Of a stretch of DNA of 64,000 nucleotides, positions 34,929 through 45,112 are shown piece after piece. How positions within the stretch are numbered: position 1 is the stretch's first letter; each line of letters starts with the position of its first letter. This DNA is from Clitopilus passeckerianus (taxonomy: Eukaryota > Basidiomycota > Agaricomycetes > Agaricales > Entolomataceae): positions 124,001 through 188,000 of the forward strand of contig CALYLX010000150.1 in NCBI GenBank assembly GCA_944990035.1, given 5' to 3'. The translations under genes were made by a program, and so were the position numbers. A model generated the notes under the pieces. It was not told where the DNA came from, did not search any database, and saw only the letters and a list, made by a program, of their open reading frames with translations.

Positions 34929-36699
34929 AGCGGTACCAAAGGTACACCCCCTGGAGCGGGAGTCGCGTTTTATAGCCTGGTCTCCCGGCGTAAAGCGTTG
35001 GGGTTACTAATTGGACTACATTGGAGCAGCCCGTCCCGTGGATTCGGTGAGGTTGTCCCCTTCATTTTCTCTACAGCATTGATGTTGCACACAGCCTTTT
35101 TAGCAGAAGGATGGCATGAGGGAGAGGTACGCATGATGTGCAGCCTGAGAGATTCGAAAGGATCCAGAGGCTGACTTTGATGTCATGACTCAGCGACATC
35201 GTCTTTCATCCTGAACTTGGATCTTCAAACTTCAAGGTCACAAAACAATAGCTAACATAACGAGCAGCAGTGAACTTAGACCAGGCTGTAGTGGATCAAA
35301 TCGCGCTAGAGGTTTTACCCGGAGACAACTGAATTTCCTACTATACCCATCTCGATTGTTGATGCAACTGCGACCGACAAATAGTTAGAAGAGAGTAGAT
35401 CGTCGAGCACCAGAATACCGTATAATATGCGGTGGGGGCTTTAGGGCAGAGCGACATTCAGAACGCTTGGCAAGTTATTGTATCACGCACTGGGGTAGTA
35501 CCATCTACGCCCGTTTTCGGTCTGGAAAACGAAGGTCTTGTGAGCAGCCATGGCCACTTATGGTGAGATTTGACAGCCGCTCAGCACTGCTGTCACGGAT
35601 AGACTCTGCTCTGGGTCCATTAACTTTCTCTGTTATGGAAGTATATCACCGCTATACTAATATGATCCGGACGAACGCCTTCAATGACTTATCTGGGTTT
35701 TCCTGATGAAATTTATATCAAGAAACAATATAAAAGGCAATTTAAACCTGTGTTCTGGGTTGATCGATGGTTTAATGCGGAAAGACATGCAGTTCTTCGT
35801 TTCCCCTAGAGAGTCACTCTTAGGACCCCCTGGTACAATTGCTCTGGATGAAAAATCCAAAGGTTGGCTATCGACGGGAGCTTGTATCTGTTAGCCTGCG
35901 CCTTCAGGACTAGGAAGTACCTCTATAGGCCCAATTCTTGGCCCCGGTATGGCACAGCTCTTTCGGTGGGTAGTAAATCTTTCGTTACACCCTGTCGCGT
36001 GATCCCCTCAGTTCTACGTTCCTGGGGGTGAACGATGTGCTGTTGTGACCATCCAAATCAAAGGGGTAAGCAGGGTCACAAGTGGCCCCCAATACTTAAG
36101 CCCCGTTCAAAGCCGCGGGCATTGGAAACTGGGGTTTATCGGTTGTCAGGTATATAGCGCCTTTGCCAAGGCCTCCTTGTTCTAATCGGCGGTAAAAAGA
36201 AATTAGATTAAAACCAATTTTGAATTGAATTGATAATATAATCCTAACATATTTGGTCTGCGCCTAATAACGGGCGAATTACGGTTGAAGATGAACCCAA
36301 ATGTACCCTGTTTATCTACCGTGCTATTCGGTAAATATTGGGCCTCCTGCTGTGGTTGTTAACACCCCAATACGGAATAGAATATCGAGTCGACTGATCG
36401 AACGACTCATGCACGAAGAAACGAAATTGAGACCGAACGGATGTGTACCACCCTTTCGTCGGTTCGGTTATACCTAGCTCAAGACTGTCGTATGTCGAAC
36501 TGTCGTGAGAACACCAGAGAACTGAAAGCATGGAGATAAACGGATTCTACACGTTTTTTCCCAAGGTAAACGCTAACCGGGGTGGCGGCCCCCATGAATC
36601 GCGTTGGATTTTGCCAGGTTTAGCATTAAGTCCGAGCCAGACCAAAAAGCGCCGGTGCCCTTCGCTTTTCCACTTACTTTCTGGTTCGTCAGCGAGCCG
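34929..36699. other. gene-poor spacer upstream of array copy 5
   Basis: It holds the copy-5 TATA element. Otherwise there are only short unsupported frames and an AT-rich patch at about 36190-36260. Confidence 0.4.
34968..34978 (-). promoter_or_regulatory. TATA box, array copy 5
   Basis: AGGCTATAAAA on the minus strand, 40 bases before the start codon at 34928. Confidence 0.55.
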
Positions 36700-39600
36700 G
36701 AAAAGTCGCACCAATGAACTCACCCGTTATGATTATCCTACCGGAAAGCATTCGTATGCACTGCCCTCCCGAAGACCATAGTAATTCATATGCGGCTGGG
36801 ACAAGAAGGTATTTGGACAGGGGGGCTAATTTACAATCGTTTTCATACCTATTCGATGTTTCCTCCACAATGGCCCCTGGATCCACAAACACGTTAGTAA
36901 AATGACCCAAGTCGACTGTGGAAACCGGCCTATCCGCAGTTTAGAAGACACCTTGAGGTGTAAGGGTGTTCGATAACTTTCCCAGGTCCATAGCACGAAG
37001 GCCTAATGCTATCCAAGGAGTCGGATTCCGTCTATATATGGCGAATCGAGGAGAGGAAGTGTGCGCCAGCCTTGAACCACAGAGCGGGCCTCCACCCCAA
37101 TTCCGAAGAGTGGAATCGGCAGGGCGACGAGATTGACGTAGAATACCGCGTAAAGATGTAGCTGCGCTGAAGCTTGCTCTTCCTGCCGATAATCGAAGTG
37201 AGCGGAAGAAGCAGATGTTCGGGATAGATATCCAGGGCGAGTCAGTCGTGACCCTCATGCACAGGTTCGGAGATCTTGAAGTCGGTGCTTCTATTCAATT
37301 GAAGCTGAGGCTTGCGTTTTATGGAGTTTTGTTCTTCTCAATCATACCGAAAATCGGAGAAGCATAGCGTGGCGTAGTCGGCTGATCAGCTATCTTATGT
37401 TCTAGAACGCTTCTATCAGAGAGACCAGTTGTCACGTTTCCATCCGTTAATGAACGATCGTCGATATCGAACGATAAGGCAAGAAATCATGTTTGAACCC
37501 TCGAATATCATGTCCAACATAGCCTCACCATCGCAAGAGGTCCGTTTGAAGAGGAATATTGGATTTTGGGAAGACCTACACGAGGCACGGAACAAGCGTT
37601 CGTTCACATGTCAACAAAGAGGGACAAATGGTCCTCAGTGGGCCGGCATCCCGATGTTCTTGTTCTGTCACAATTACATCTTTTGCGGCGCCTGGCATCC
37701 TACCTCGTTCCCTTGGGATGATCCTGAAGCATACCTCACCCCCCACAAGGGCAAGTAACCTAGCTCCAGTATAGCCAGCCATGACTGACACTGAAGACTC
37801 CCAACGCCTAGGTATTATCATAGGTCGGGTTAATCTCGCGACGACAGAAGACGTCAGGAGCCATCAAGAATGTCCGACATGAGACCTCGTGCACGTGTGC
37901 GTACGGCTTCTAGCTAGTCCAGGAACGCACGTCTCAGTGGACCATCGATGAGTAGACCGTATTACCTGTTAGTCCAGACGGTCGGCGGAACGCATATGGA
38001 ATGTATTCCATACGAGAACTAGTGGAGACGCAGCAGAGAGGGCGACCCAGTGAAAACGTACGTCTTAACAGTTGTTTCCCAGTTAGTTTTGTTGAAAACC
38101 TTTTAGAATTAAATTGCATTGATCATCAGGTCCATTATGACCTAACGAGCAAGTCCAGGACCCTACCTCGCATCGATTTGCTGGCATTAAGCGCGCAAGT
38201 GCCAGTGGCGGTTGATTGAAACTGTCCAGCGAGCCATCACCGTACACTCTTTGCCTTTAGACTTCAATCACCCTTCATACCGTCACCTTCTCATAGGAAA
38301 TGTTCTTTACCTTATGAGCCACCTGGACGTTGTGTGGCACACCATCAACAAAGTGGCGCAATACGGTGATCCCGACGTCGACTCGCGAAAGCTGGAGACA
38401 CCGGCGTATGGCCCGCATTCCTACCAAAATCTGGCGTATTAGGCACTTGATTGACTAGACATCTTGTCTATCGCTCAGAATCCTCAGTGCGGGTCAACCT
38501 CTTGGACATTGCCTGTGAAAAGCCTCACTGCCCGTTTCAAACTGAGCTCCAAAATGTAGATGTGTGCCTACGGAGTTAATAAACTCGAGCACAGCCTTTC
38601 TGGGGAGCGGCATCTTTAAATTTTAACCTTGTCGGCCAGGATATCCGCAGTGGCACCATGAAGAGCAATAAACATGCCTTAGAAGGCAGGAGAGTCGCTC
38701 TTTCCTGTTGGCAAATGGATCGTGCATCATCTTTTCGTTCAACATAAGCCAATGACCTACCGAATGACGGTGGACACAGGACTGAGCCAATCAGATCTTC
38801 GCAATAGCCATTGGGATTTGGTAGGTCGATCTACCAAACTGGCAACCGAACCGAAAGATATTGGAAATAAGCATTTTAGGTTTCCTAACTGCCAGAAGGT
38901 GAGTCAACCCAATGTCCATTTAGCAAGCAAATCTGAGTCCTCATCTTGACAGTGAAAGGTAGGTAACCGGACGCTGTGTTTGATGGCCAGCCCGAGTGTA
39001 TCTATACATCTCGACTTCAGACGAAAAATCACGAGAGCTGATGGCAGGTTGACAATGGCCCACGGCATAGAACGTGAAAAGGTGTAGTCATCTCTATTCA
39101 TTCCTTACCTATCCGCAGTCGCCGGAACGACGAGAATTTTGATCTGCTTATTGCTCATCAATAGGGTCGGTGTGTTCTGAAAGAAGAATGAATGGGCGAG
39201 CCTTTCACGCTGTATCTTCGAGAAGTAACGTGCGCACGGCTTCGATGGCATCCTTCCGTTCGCCCCGCTTTGGTAATCACTATTACCAGGCTTCCAGTAA
39301 TTCCAGGTCCCAGGAGTACTCTTCTTTTGTAACTTCGCCGCACAAGATCCCGTGTTCCCGACATCGCGCCTACCAGAGCACCAGCCCCTGGGCCTGGCGG
39401 AAGAATATCTGGATTCAGATGCTTGCGTCGCCGTTGTAAAGTGATAATGGCTGTATTCACCCGCACAAGTTCAAGGCCATATGTCTGAGGTTCCAAATAT
39501 GCCCCCCAAATCACCATGTCATCGTACACGTAGACAAGTTTCGGCACCAGGCTTGTTGCTCACAAAACCAGGCAAATCACAGAGGATTTATGATGAGTAT

Positions 39601-40120
39601 GGGAGCAGAGTGGCGATAAGATTGAAAGTCAGATTAGCGTTTTGCCGAATTCCATTCAAATTTCAAAACCCATTGAAACTGTCGCTTGCCATTAGTCCGT
39701 CCGTAGGTTTATAAAGAACACTTTGAACGTAACTAAAGCCGATAAAAATAGGAAATGAAAATTTAACCCTTTGCCGCCAGCGAAGTATTCATTTTTTACC
39801 AAAAGCACGCGAGAATAGGAAGTATAGATGGAACGCGGTTCGGTTACCTGCCTGGCGTCTTCAAGACGACCTTCGGCGAGGGGCAACACCTTCGTTGACT
39901 CTGGTACCACTTAAAACACGTAGCTCTCGTATTCGTATTCGGCCCCATGGCAAAGGCAGGCCGCAAATCAAGCATGCCCATTGAACCCTGATCAGGAAGC
40001 TCTCAGGACCATCAATGATCTGTCAACCTCAACAGGCCATCGGGTTCTTCGAAAAAAGGTTAGCGCAATTTGAGGGCTTTTATTCTCGCAGCCTTTGTTG
40101 TTCCTTCCTTTCACGTTGCT
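36700..40120 (+). repeat. right copy of diverged direct repeat (spacer B)
   Basis: Collinear with spacer A (30900-33680), as listed there. It carries extra sequence at about 39.3-40.0 kb that A lacks, which explains its greater length. Its right end runs into the promoter of the secreted-protein gene at 40212. It contains a 40-odd residue relic frame at 38315 (MSHLDVVWHTIN, then RKLETPAYGPH) that parallels one at 32542 in spacer A (MSHTDVVQCAIS, then RSLETPTYAPH), suggesting a dead ancestral gene. Confidence 0.72.
37995..38012 (+). repeat. inverted repeat, second copy
   Basis: TATGGAA and TTCCATA with a four-base loop, at the position equivalent to 32231-32252 in spacer A. Confidence 0.5.
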
Positions 40121-40211
40121 TCTTCATTTACAGCTACTTAGCTGGCCTTCTCGATCCTTTCCATTCTTTAATACCTCACGTTCTTTGTTTCTACCCACCT
40201 AGAGATTCATC

Positions 40212-41366
40212 ATGCTCGTAAAGTTCTTCTCGCTCGTTGCTCTCGGTGCTGCCTCCGCAATGGCTGCTGCCACTACCACAAGCAAAGCTTTGGAAGCTTT
40301 CAACCCTCCGACTTCCACTCTTGACACCAGGTCGACTCGCTACCGACCTCTTTCTCAGATTGAGGACAGGGAGATGACGAACGCCAAGCGTCTTGCGGCC
40401 AGGCTCCCCCTGAAGCCTCCCGTTCGTCGTCATCATGGCGGTGGACACGGTGCGTGCCAGCTCGACCCAAAAAGACTGGGGGTCTTTGAAAGCTAACTCG
40501 CTTGCAGGTCCCGGTGGAGGTCCTCACCACCCTCAACCCTCTTCACATCCCGGCGGAAACGGTGGATGGTGGGTTTTTACTGTTTTCATACTGACTGCAA
40601 AACTCATACCGGCTTCAGCACCAACGGTCACCTTGAAGTCAGGGATCATGACGGAAAGTGTATCGGTTACGTTGGCAAGAACTGGAATGACTTCGGTCAA
40701 TATGGTCTCTGTGATCAAGATGAAATTGACCTTCGTCTCGAAATCTCGATTGACCTTACCGTTGCCAAGCGTGGTGCTACTGATATCAAGACTGTCGTAT
40801 GTCTACTTGCGACATGGCTTTTGGTATGGTCGGGCTCTTGACATGAAATCATCTTTTTGACAGAACGGACCTGATTCCAACTTCCCGTACTTTGGTGGTA
40901 TCGCCGGTTATACCTCTGACTGTAGCTGCAGCACCATCAAGCATAACTCCAAGAAGTGAGTTCCATTCTTGACATTTCTAATAATTTGACATTGACGACA
41001 TGAACTTAGTTACGTCTATCTTGGTGCCACCACTCAAACTGACCCCCATGCTACGCCCTCGAACGGAGCCAACTCATTCACCCAAAAGACCCGTATCTCC
41101 AGGCAGATTCAGAGCTCAATCGTAAGTTTACCTTCTCAGCTTCACCGATACGTCGCTCAGTATTCCTGCCTTAGTTCTCGTATGATGAGAACACCTCTGA
41201 AATCGCTCCTCAATGGGTCAACGATGATGCCACCCACCCCGAGACTCACATGGGTTACTCGCACGGCGCCCTCATCTTGACAGGAGACCAGGACCTGTTC
41301 TCCCAACTCCTCGGTGGGGACGACACCAAATGGGTATCCCTCCACTTCGTCCCCAAATCGTCTTAA
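40212..41366 (+). CDS. secreted protein of unknown function
   Basis: Six exons: 40212-40449, 40508-40568, 40619-40796, 40864-40955, 41010-41121 and 41175-41366, all phases consistent, 290 residues. A signal peptide is clear (MLVKFFSLVALGAASAMAAA). A possible dibasic propeptide region (KRLAARLPLKPPVRR) and a Gly/His/Pro-rich linker (GGGHGPGGGPHHPQP) follow. The main domain has few Cys (DHDGKCIGYVGKNWNDFGQYG, LCDQDEID, DCSCSTIKHN) and ends VSLHFVPKSS. No membrane anchor. I do not recognise the family; an extracellular role is inferred from the signal peptide. The 50-nt second intron (GTGGGT to TTCAG) is needed to restore the frame. The upstream region is duplicated at 33.6 kb. Confidence 0.8.
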
Positions 41367-41810
41367 ACCACGCTTGATATACATGGACACACCGTAGTAT
41401 CCGGACACTCTTTGGCCTCACTCATACGCGAACCCTGGATGCTATTCAATTCCATCTCTTCGCTTTCGGTGGACATTCTTCCTTACCTGTATCAGGCGGA
41501 CTCACCCCGGACTTATTGGACTTTACGTACTTTACCTGTGGCATATTTAATGTTTGCAATATAGTTGTGGTGCTGGTCGTGTATGTTGTTGTCGTTATGT
41601 TTTGCGATTTAAATACAATATACTATGCTAGCCTCAAATGCTTTTCCTCCCCGTCCTTGAGTTATAGAACAATGGTCAAGTCCCTGTGTAGCTATTGTAT
41701 TTCTCTTCCGAATAGTTGCCTCGGGGCGTGTTTGACGGGCGACTTCCTCGTTTGGCGAGCCTACTTGTGACAGTTGGCATTCAACACATTTTTGTTGTTA
41801 GGCTCTGACG
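41367..41810. other. intergenic between tandem genes
   Basis: 3' flank of the secreted-protein gene and promoter of the LRR gene. No further feature was recognised. Confidence 0.5.
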
Positions 41811-44502
41811 ATGGCATCTCGCCCATCTCATCGTACGCCTGCACGACCGGCTGCTACACCTGCGAGGAGTCGCATTGCGACAAGTACCCTCGCCCCATCT
41901 AGAATCAAGAGCCCATCGTCGCGATCGACGTCACCCGTCAAACCTGCAAGCAGACCTCCCCCTGTGCCCAAACCAGATGCAGCACCAGCACCTGCTCTCA
42001 GTATCAAGGAAGCCATTGCAATGCGTCGAGCAGAAGCAAAAAAGGCGCAGTCGAGGATGACAGAAGCTGGCTCGTCTGACTTCATCTCCCTGGAGGAAGC
42101 CTCGCCCGTACCTGCTCCCAAGCAGGAAGACGAGGATATCCTTGGACGTTTACCTGTACGGGAGACTATAGAAAAGGCAAGAAGCACAGGTATGCATGGA
42201 AATTTTCTATCTGCTGTTGGCTAAGTGTAACATTGAAGCTGCCCACTTGTTCTTGTTCATGCAATCTAGGAAACCTCAACCTTGCCACGAGATCGCTGCC
42301 TTGCATTCCTTCTGCGCTCTTTGAAATTCACCTCGGGATTACACCTGATCCACTGAAATCGGTGCCTAATGAACCTATTTTGCCTCCTACACCAGATGCT
42401 CCGCGGCGTGGTGGCAGAAAAGGTGACCAACCCTCGTGGTACGAGGCGCAGGACCTGACAGTCCTCAAGATTTGGAATAACGATATAGAGGCGATCCAAC
42501 ACGAGATTTCGTTGTTTGGGTCTTTGAAGACCTTCGATGTGCGTGTACAAATCTCGCTAGGCCCGATGGATTCTGCTGACTGCAAAATCAGGCGCACAAG
42601 AACAAGATTGCCGCTCTCCCTTCCACATTCGCCGACCTAACGGCTTTGACTACCCTTGACCTCTCGCACAACGCCCTCACCTCACTCCCAGAGAACCTTT
42701 TCGCACTTCCGGAGCTTTCAAACCTTAACGTCTCCCACAATGCTTTGACAAAGCTACCTTTGAACGCACCCTTTGCCTCGGGGACACAGAAATCCCGGAA
42801 AGGGGACTCATCCTTTGGAAGCAACTTCTTTGCTCCAACCATCTCGCGAGCTACCTCGCCCCTACCTCGCCTCGCTGTTCTCGATATCTCCCACAACAAA
42901 CTCACTGCCGGGTCTATCGACTTGCAGTTCCCAGCAGCTCTTACTAAAGTCGACCTTTCGGCTAATCCAATGAACGTTGGTGATTCTAAGTGCAAGGACT
43001 TGCTACAAGTCTTCGCGAAGCTTCCCCGGCTGAAAGAGCTGCGGTTTGAGCAAGCGGAAATTGATGACAGTGCTTTGGACCCATCGTCATTTTCGGAGAC
43101 ATCGTTCCCAAATCTCAAGATTTTAGACTTCGGGGAAACGAAGGTTACGGAAAATGGTGTTCTTGAGGCTTTGAGGCCGCTGAAGCTTCAGCTCAGCTTC
43201 GTTTCCACCGTTGAAGAGCCTCCAGCGGGCGTATGCACGGTCACCGTCGGTAAAAGGGTGGTCAAAGAGTTGTGGGAACTCGAACTCGAGCGCCAGGCGA
43301 ATGTCAAGAAGAGCAAACAGGCGATAGAGCTCGACGATTGGAGCGAGCCACAAAAGCCGTCTTCCACGAGCCCTCAACAGGATGCTGCCGTGACAAAAGC
43401 ATCTACCAAGGCTGCAAATGGGTCGTCAAAGAATGCTCCCCCCCGAGAAGTGGTCAAGGAAGCGTGGGAACTGGAGGCAGAACAGGGTCTCCTAACGGAA
43501 GGCGGCAGGAGAAGGGCACGGGCCCTGGCTGCGGCTGCTACCAGCACCAGTTCTCCCCAATCGCAACTTGGTATCGGCAAAGCACCAAGTTCTGCACCAA
43601 AGTCGAGCGATTCCCCACCACCCAACTTTTCGCTTTCTAATCCCCAGTACTACACTGAGATGACGCAGACGCTCACTCTGCCACCATCGAACCCGCCGAC
43701 AAAGACTCCTGCACACACACGTGCATTCTCAATGGCCGCGTCCAACTCGTTTGCTTCTACTTTCCGATCTGCGGATTTCGTAGTGCCGTCTCCAACCCTC
43801 CCTCTATCCGTGATCGTTACACAACCCTTCGCACACAAATTGCGATCTCTCGTCCTTGTAAACCGACGTATGGATAAGATCTTCCTTATCCCAGCTTCGT
43901 CCGAGGGCTTGCTACCCTTATTGGAGGAACTAGATCTTGAGGGCTGTAGTTTACCGGATAACGTCCCCGTCATTCGTGCGGATGCATCTGCCAATCCAGA
44001 TAGTGGCTCCTCCAACCTGCCCGCACGCACGACCGAACCTCTTCTCCCGCTGATCGCAAGTCTATTTCCCAGTCTGCGGGTTTTGAACCTCTCCTTCAAC
44101 GCCCTTTCGAGCTCGGCCTTGACCTCATCCGCCCTGTCTGCCCTCATCCTGGCGACATCTGACAAGAAAGGCTTGAAACACCTCCGTTTGAGAGGGAACC
44201 AGATTGCGGACCTGGATGGGTTCCAGACCCTGGCAGAGTCTTTCAAGGGGAATAGACAGGTTCCGGAATGGCATTTGGATGAGTTGGATATTCGGGATAA
44301 TGAGATTGGGAAGCTGCCACCTGAGTTAGGATTATTGCCTATGGATGTGTTTTTGGTGGACGGAAATATGTGAGTCAATCTCGCTGTCGGTTGAGAACAA
44401 ACTAATGATCTGGATCTCAGGTTCAGGATTCCGCAGAGACGTGTCTGGGAGAGGGAGGGTACGAAGGGGTTGTTGAGTTGGTTGAGAGGTAGAATTGAGT
44501 AG
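41811..44502 (+). CDS. LRRC40-like leucine-rich repeat protein
   Basis: Four exons: 41811-42189, 42270-42538, 42592-44369 and 44421-44502, 835 residues. The N-terminal 120 residues are basic, Pro/Ser/Ala-rich and disordered. LRRs follow (LTTLDLSHNALTSLPENLF, LAVLDISHNKLTAGS, LPRLKELRFEQAEI). A long low-complexity middle holds a repeated VVKE-WELE motif, and a second LRR block (LRVLNLSFNALSSSA, LKHLRLRGNQIADL, LDELDIRDNEIGKLP) ends with FRIPQRRVWEREGTKGLLSWLRGRI. That C-terminal cap closely resembles LRRC40-type proteins. The cellular role is not established; LRRs indicate protein binding. An LRR-containing frame with no membrane segment suggests a cytoplasmic or nuclear protein. Confidence 0.85.
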
Positions 44503-45112
44503 AGTAGAGGAATACCGAGCTATACCATACCAAGTCTAATAATTGTTTGTTGCCTGTGGCATTTATTGTGTTCCTTACGTTTTCCTGCTTTGAGCGAGCG
44601 TGGCGCAATGGACGGTCCTCGGCTCGATGTCCCGGATGTGAGATTCATCTGAGTCGCCTCTTGCGATGGGACCTTGGCACGGGTTAAGGCTTCCCAAATG
44701 TTCTGTACATTTCTGACATTTTTTTTTCTCATAGAATACAGTCAGTACCTCGGTTTGAACGATGACGAGCCTATCGGGGACCATCGCAGTACGTGATATC
44801 AAAGGCGTCGACAATCTCAGCCATGTGTCATAACAACGAGGCTAAATATCCTACCCCTCCCTCCTCAATCCTCTGAACGATGTCAAAGCCCTTCTCTTCA
44901 TCGTCGACAACAACGGCGAAGACTGCTATATCAGCATTGAATTCAGTTGAATTATGGCAATTGCCGAGGCATCGCTCAAAGGGGTAGATTCGGGATGTAG
45001 CCTTCGCACGGATTAGGAGAAAGTCGGACATCTGATCTCCTTCCCCTTCCCCCTTCTACTAAAGGTCCTTGTCGCTGGCTAGAACATCACGGAACTCCTT
45101 AACACCTCGCAG
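44503..45112. other. intergenic, probably including the first exon of the next gene
   Basis: The gene that follows needs an upstream start exon. A candidate ATG at 44762 followed by GTACGT/GTGATA donors was seen, but no unambiguous join to the acceptor at 45112. No tRNA was found in the tRNA-like GTGGCGCAATGG string at about 44600. Confidence 0.35.

Noticed and set aside
39158..39547. 129-codon minus frame in spacer B
   Set aside because: Not preserved in spacer A and without motifs.
30900..40120. Spacers A and B as LTRs or a transposon pair
   Set aside because: No TG..CA ends, target-site duplication, primer-binding site or transposase/reverse-transcriptase motif was seen. Similarity extends into a gene promoter, which suits segmental duplication better.
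44590..44660. tRNA-like GTGGCGCAATGG string
   Set aside because: The A-box-like sequence resembles the Arg tRNAs, but no B-box or cloverleaf follows.
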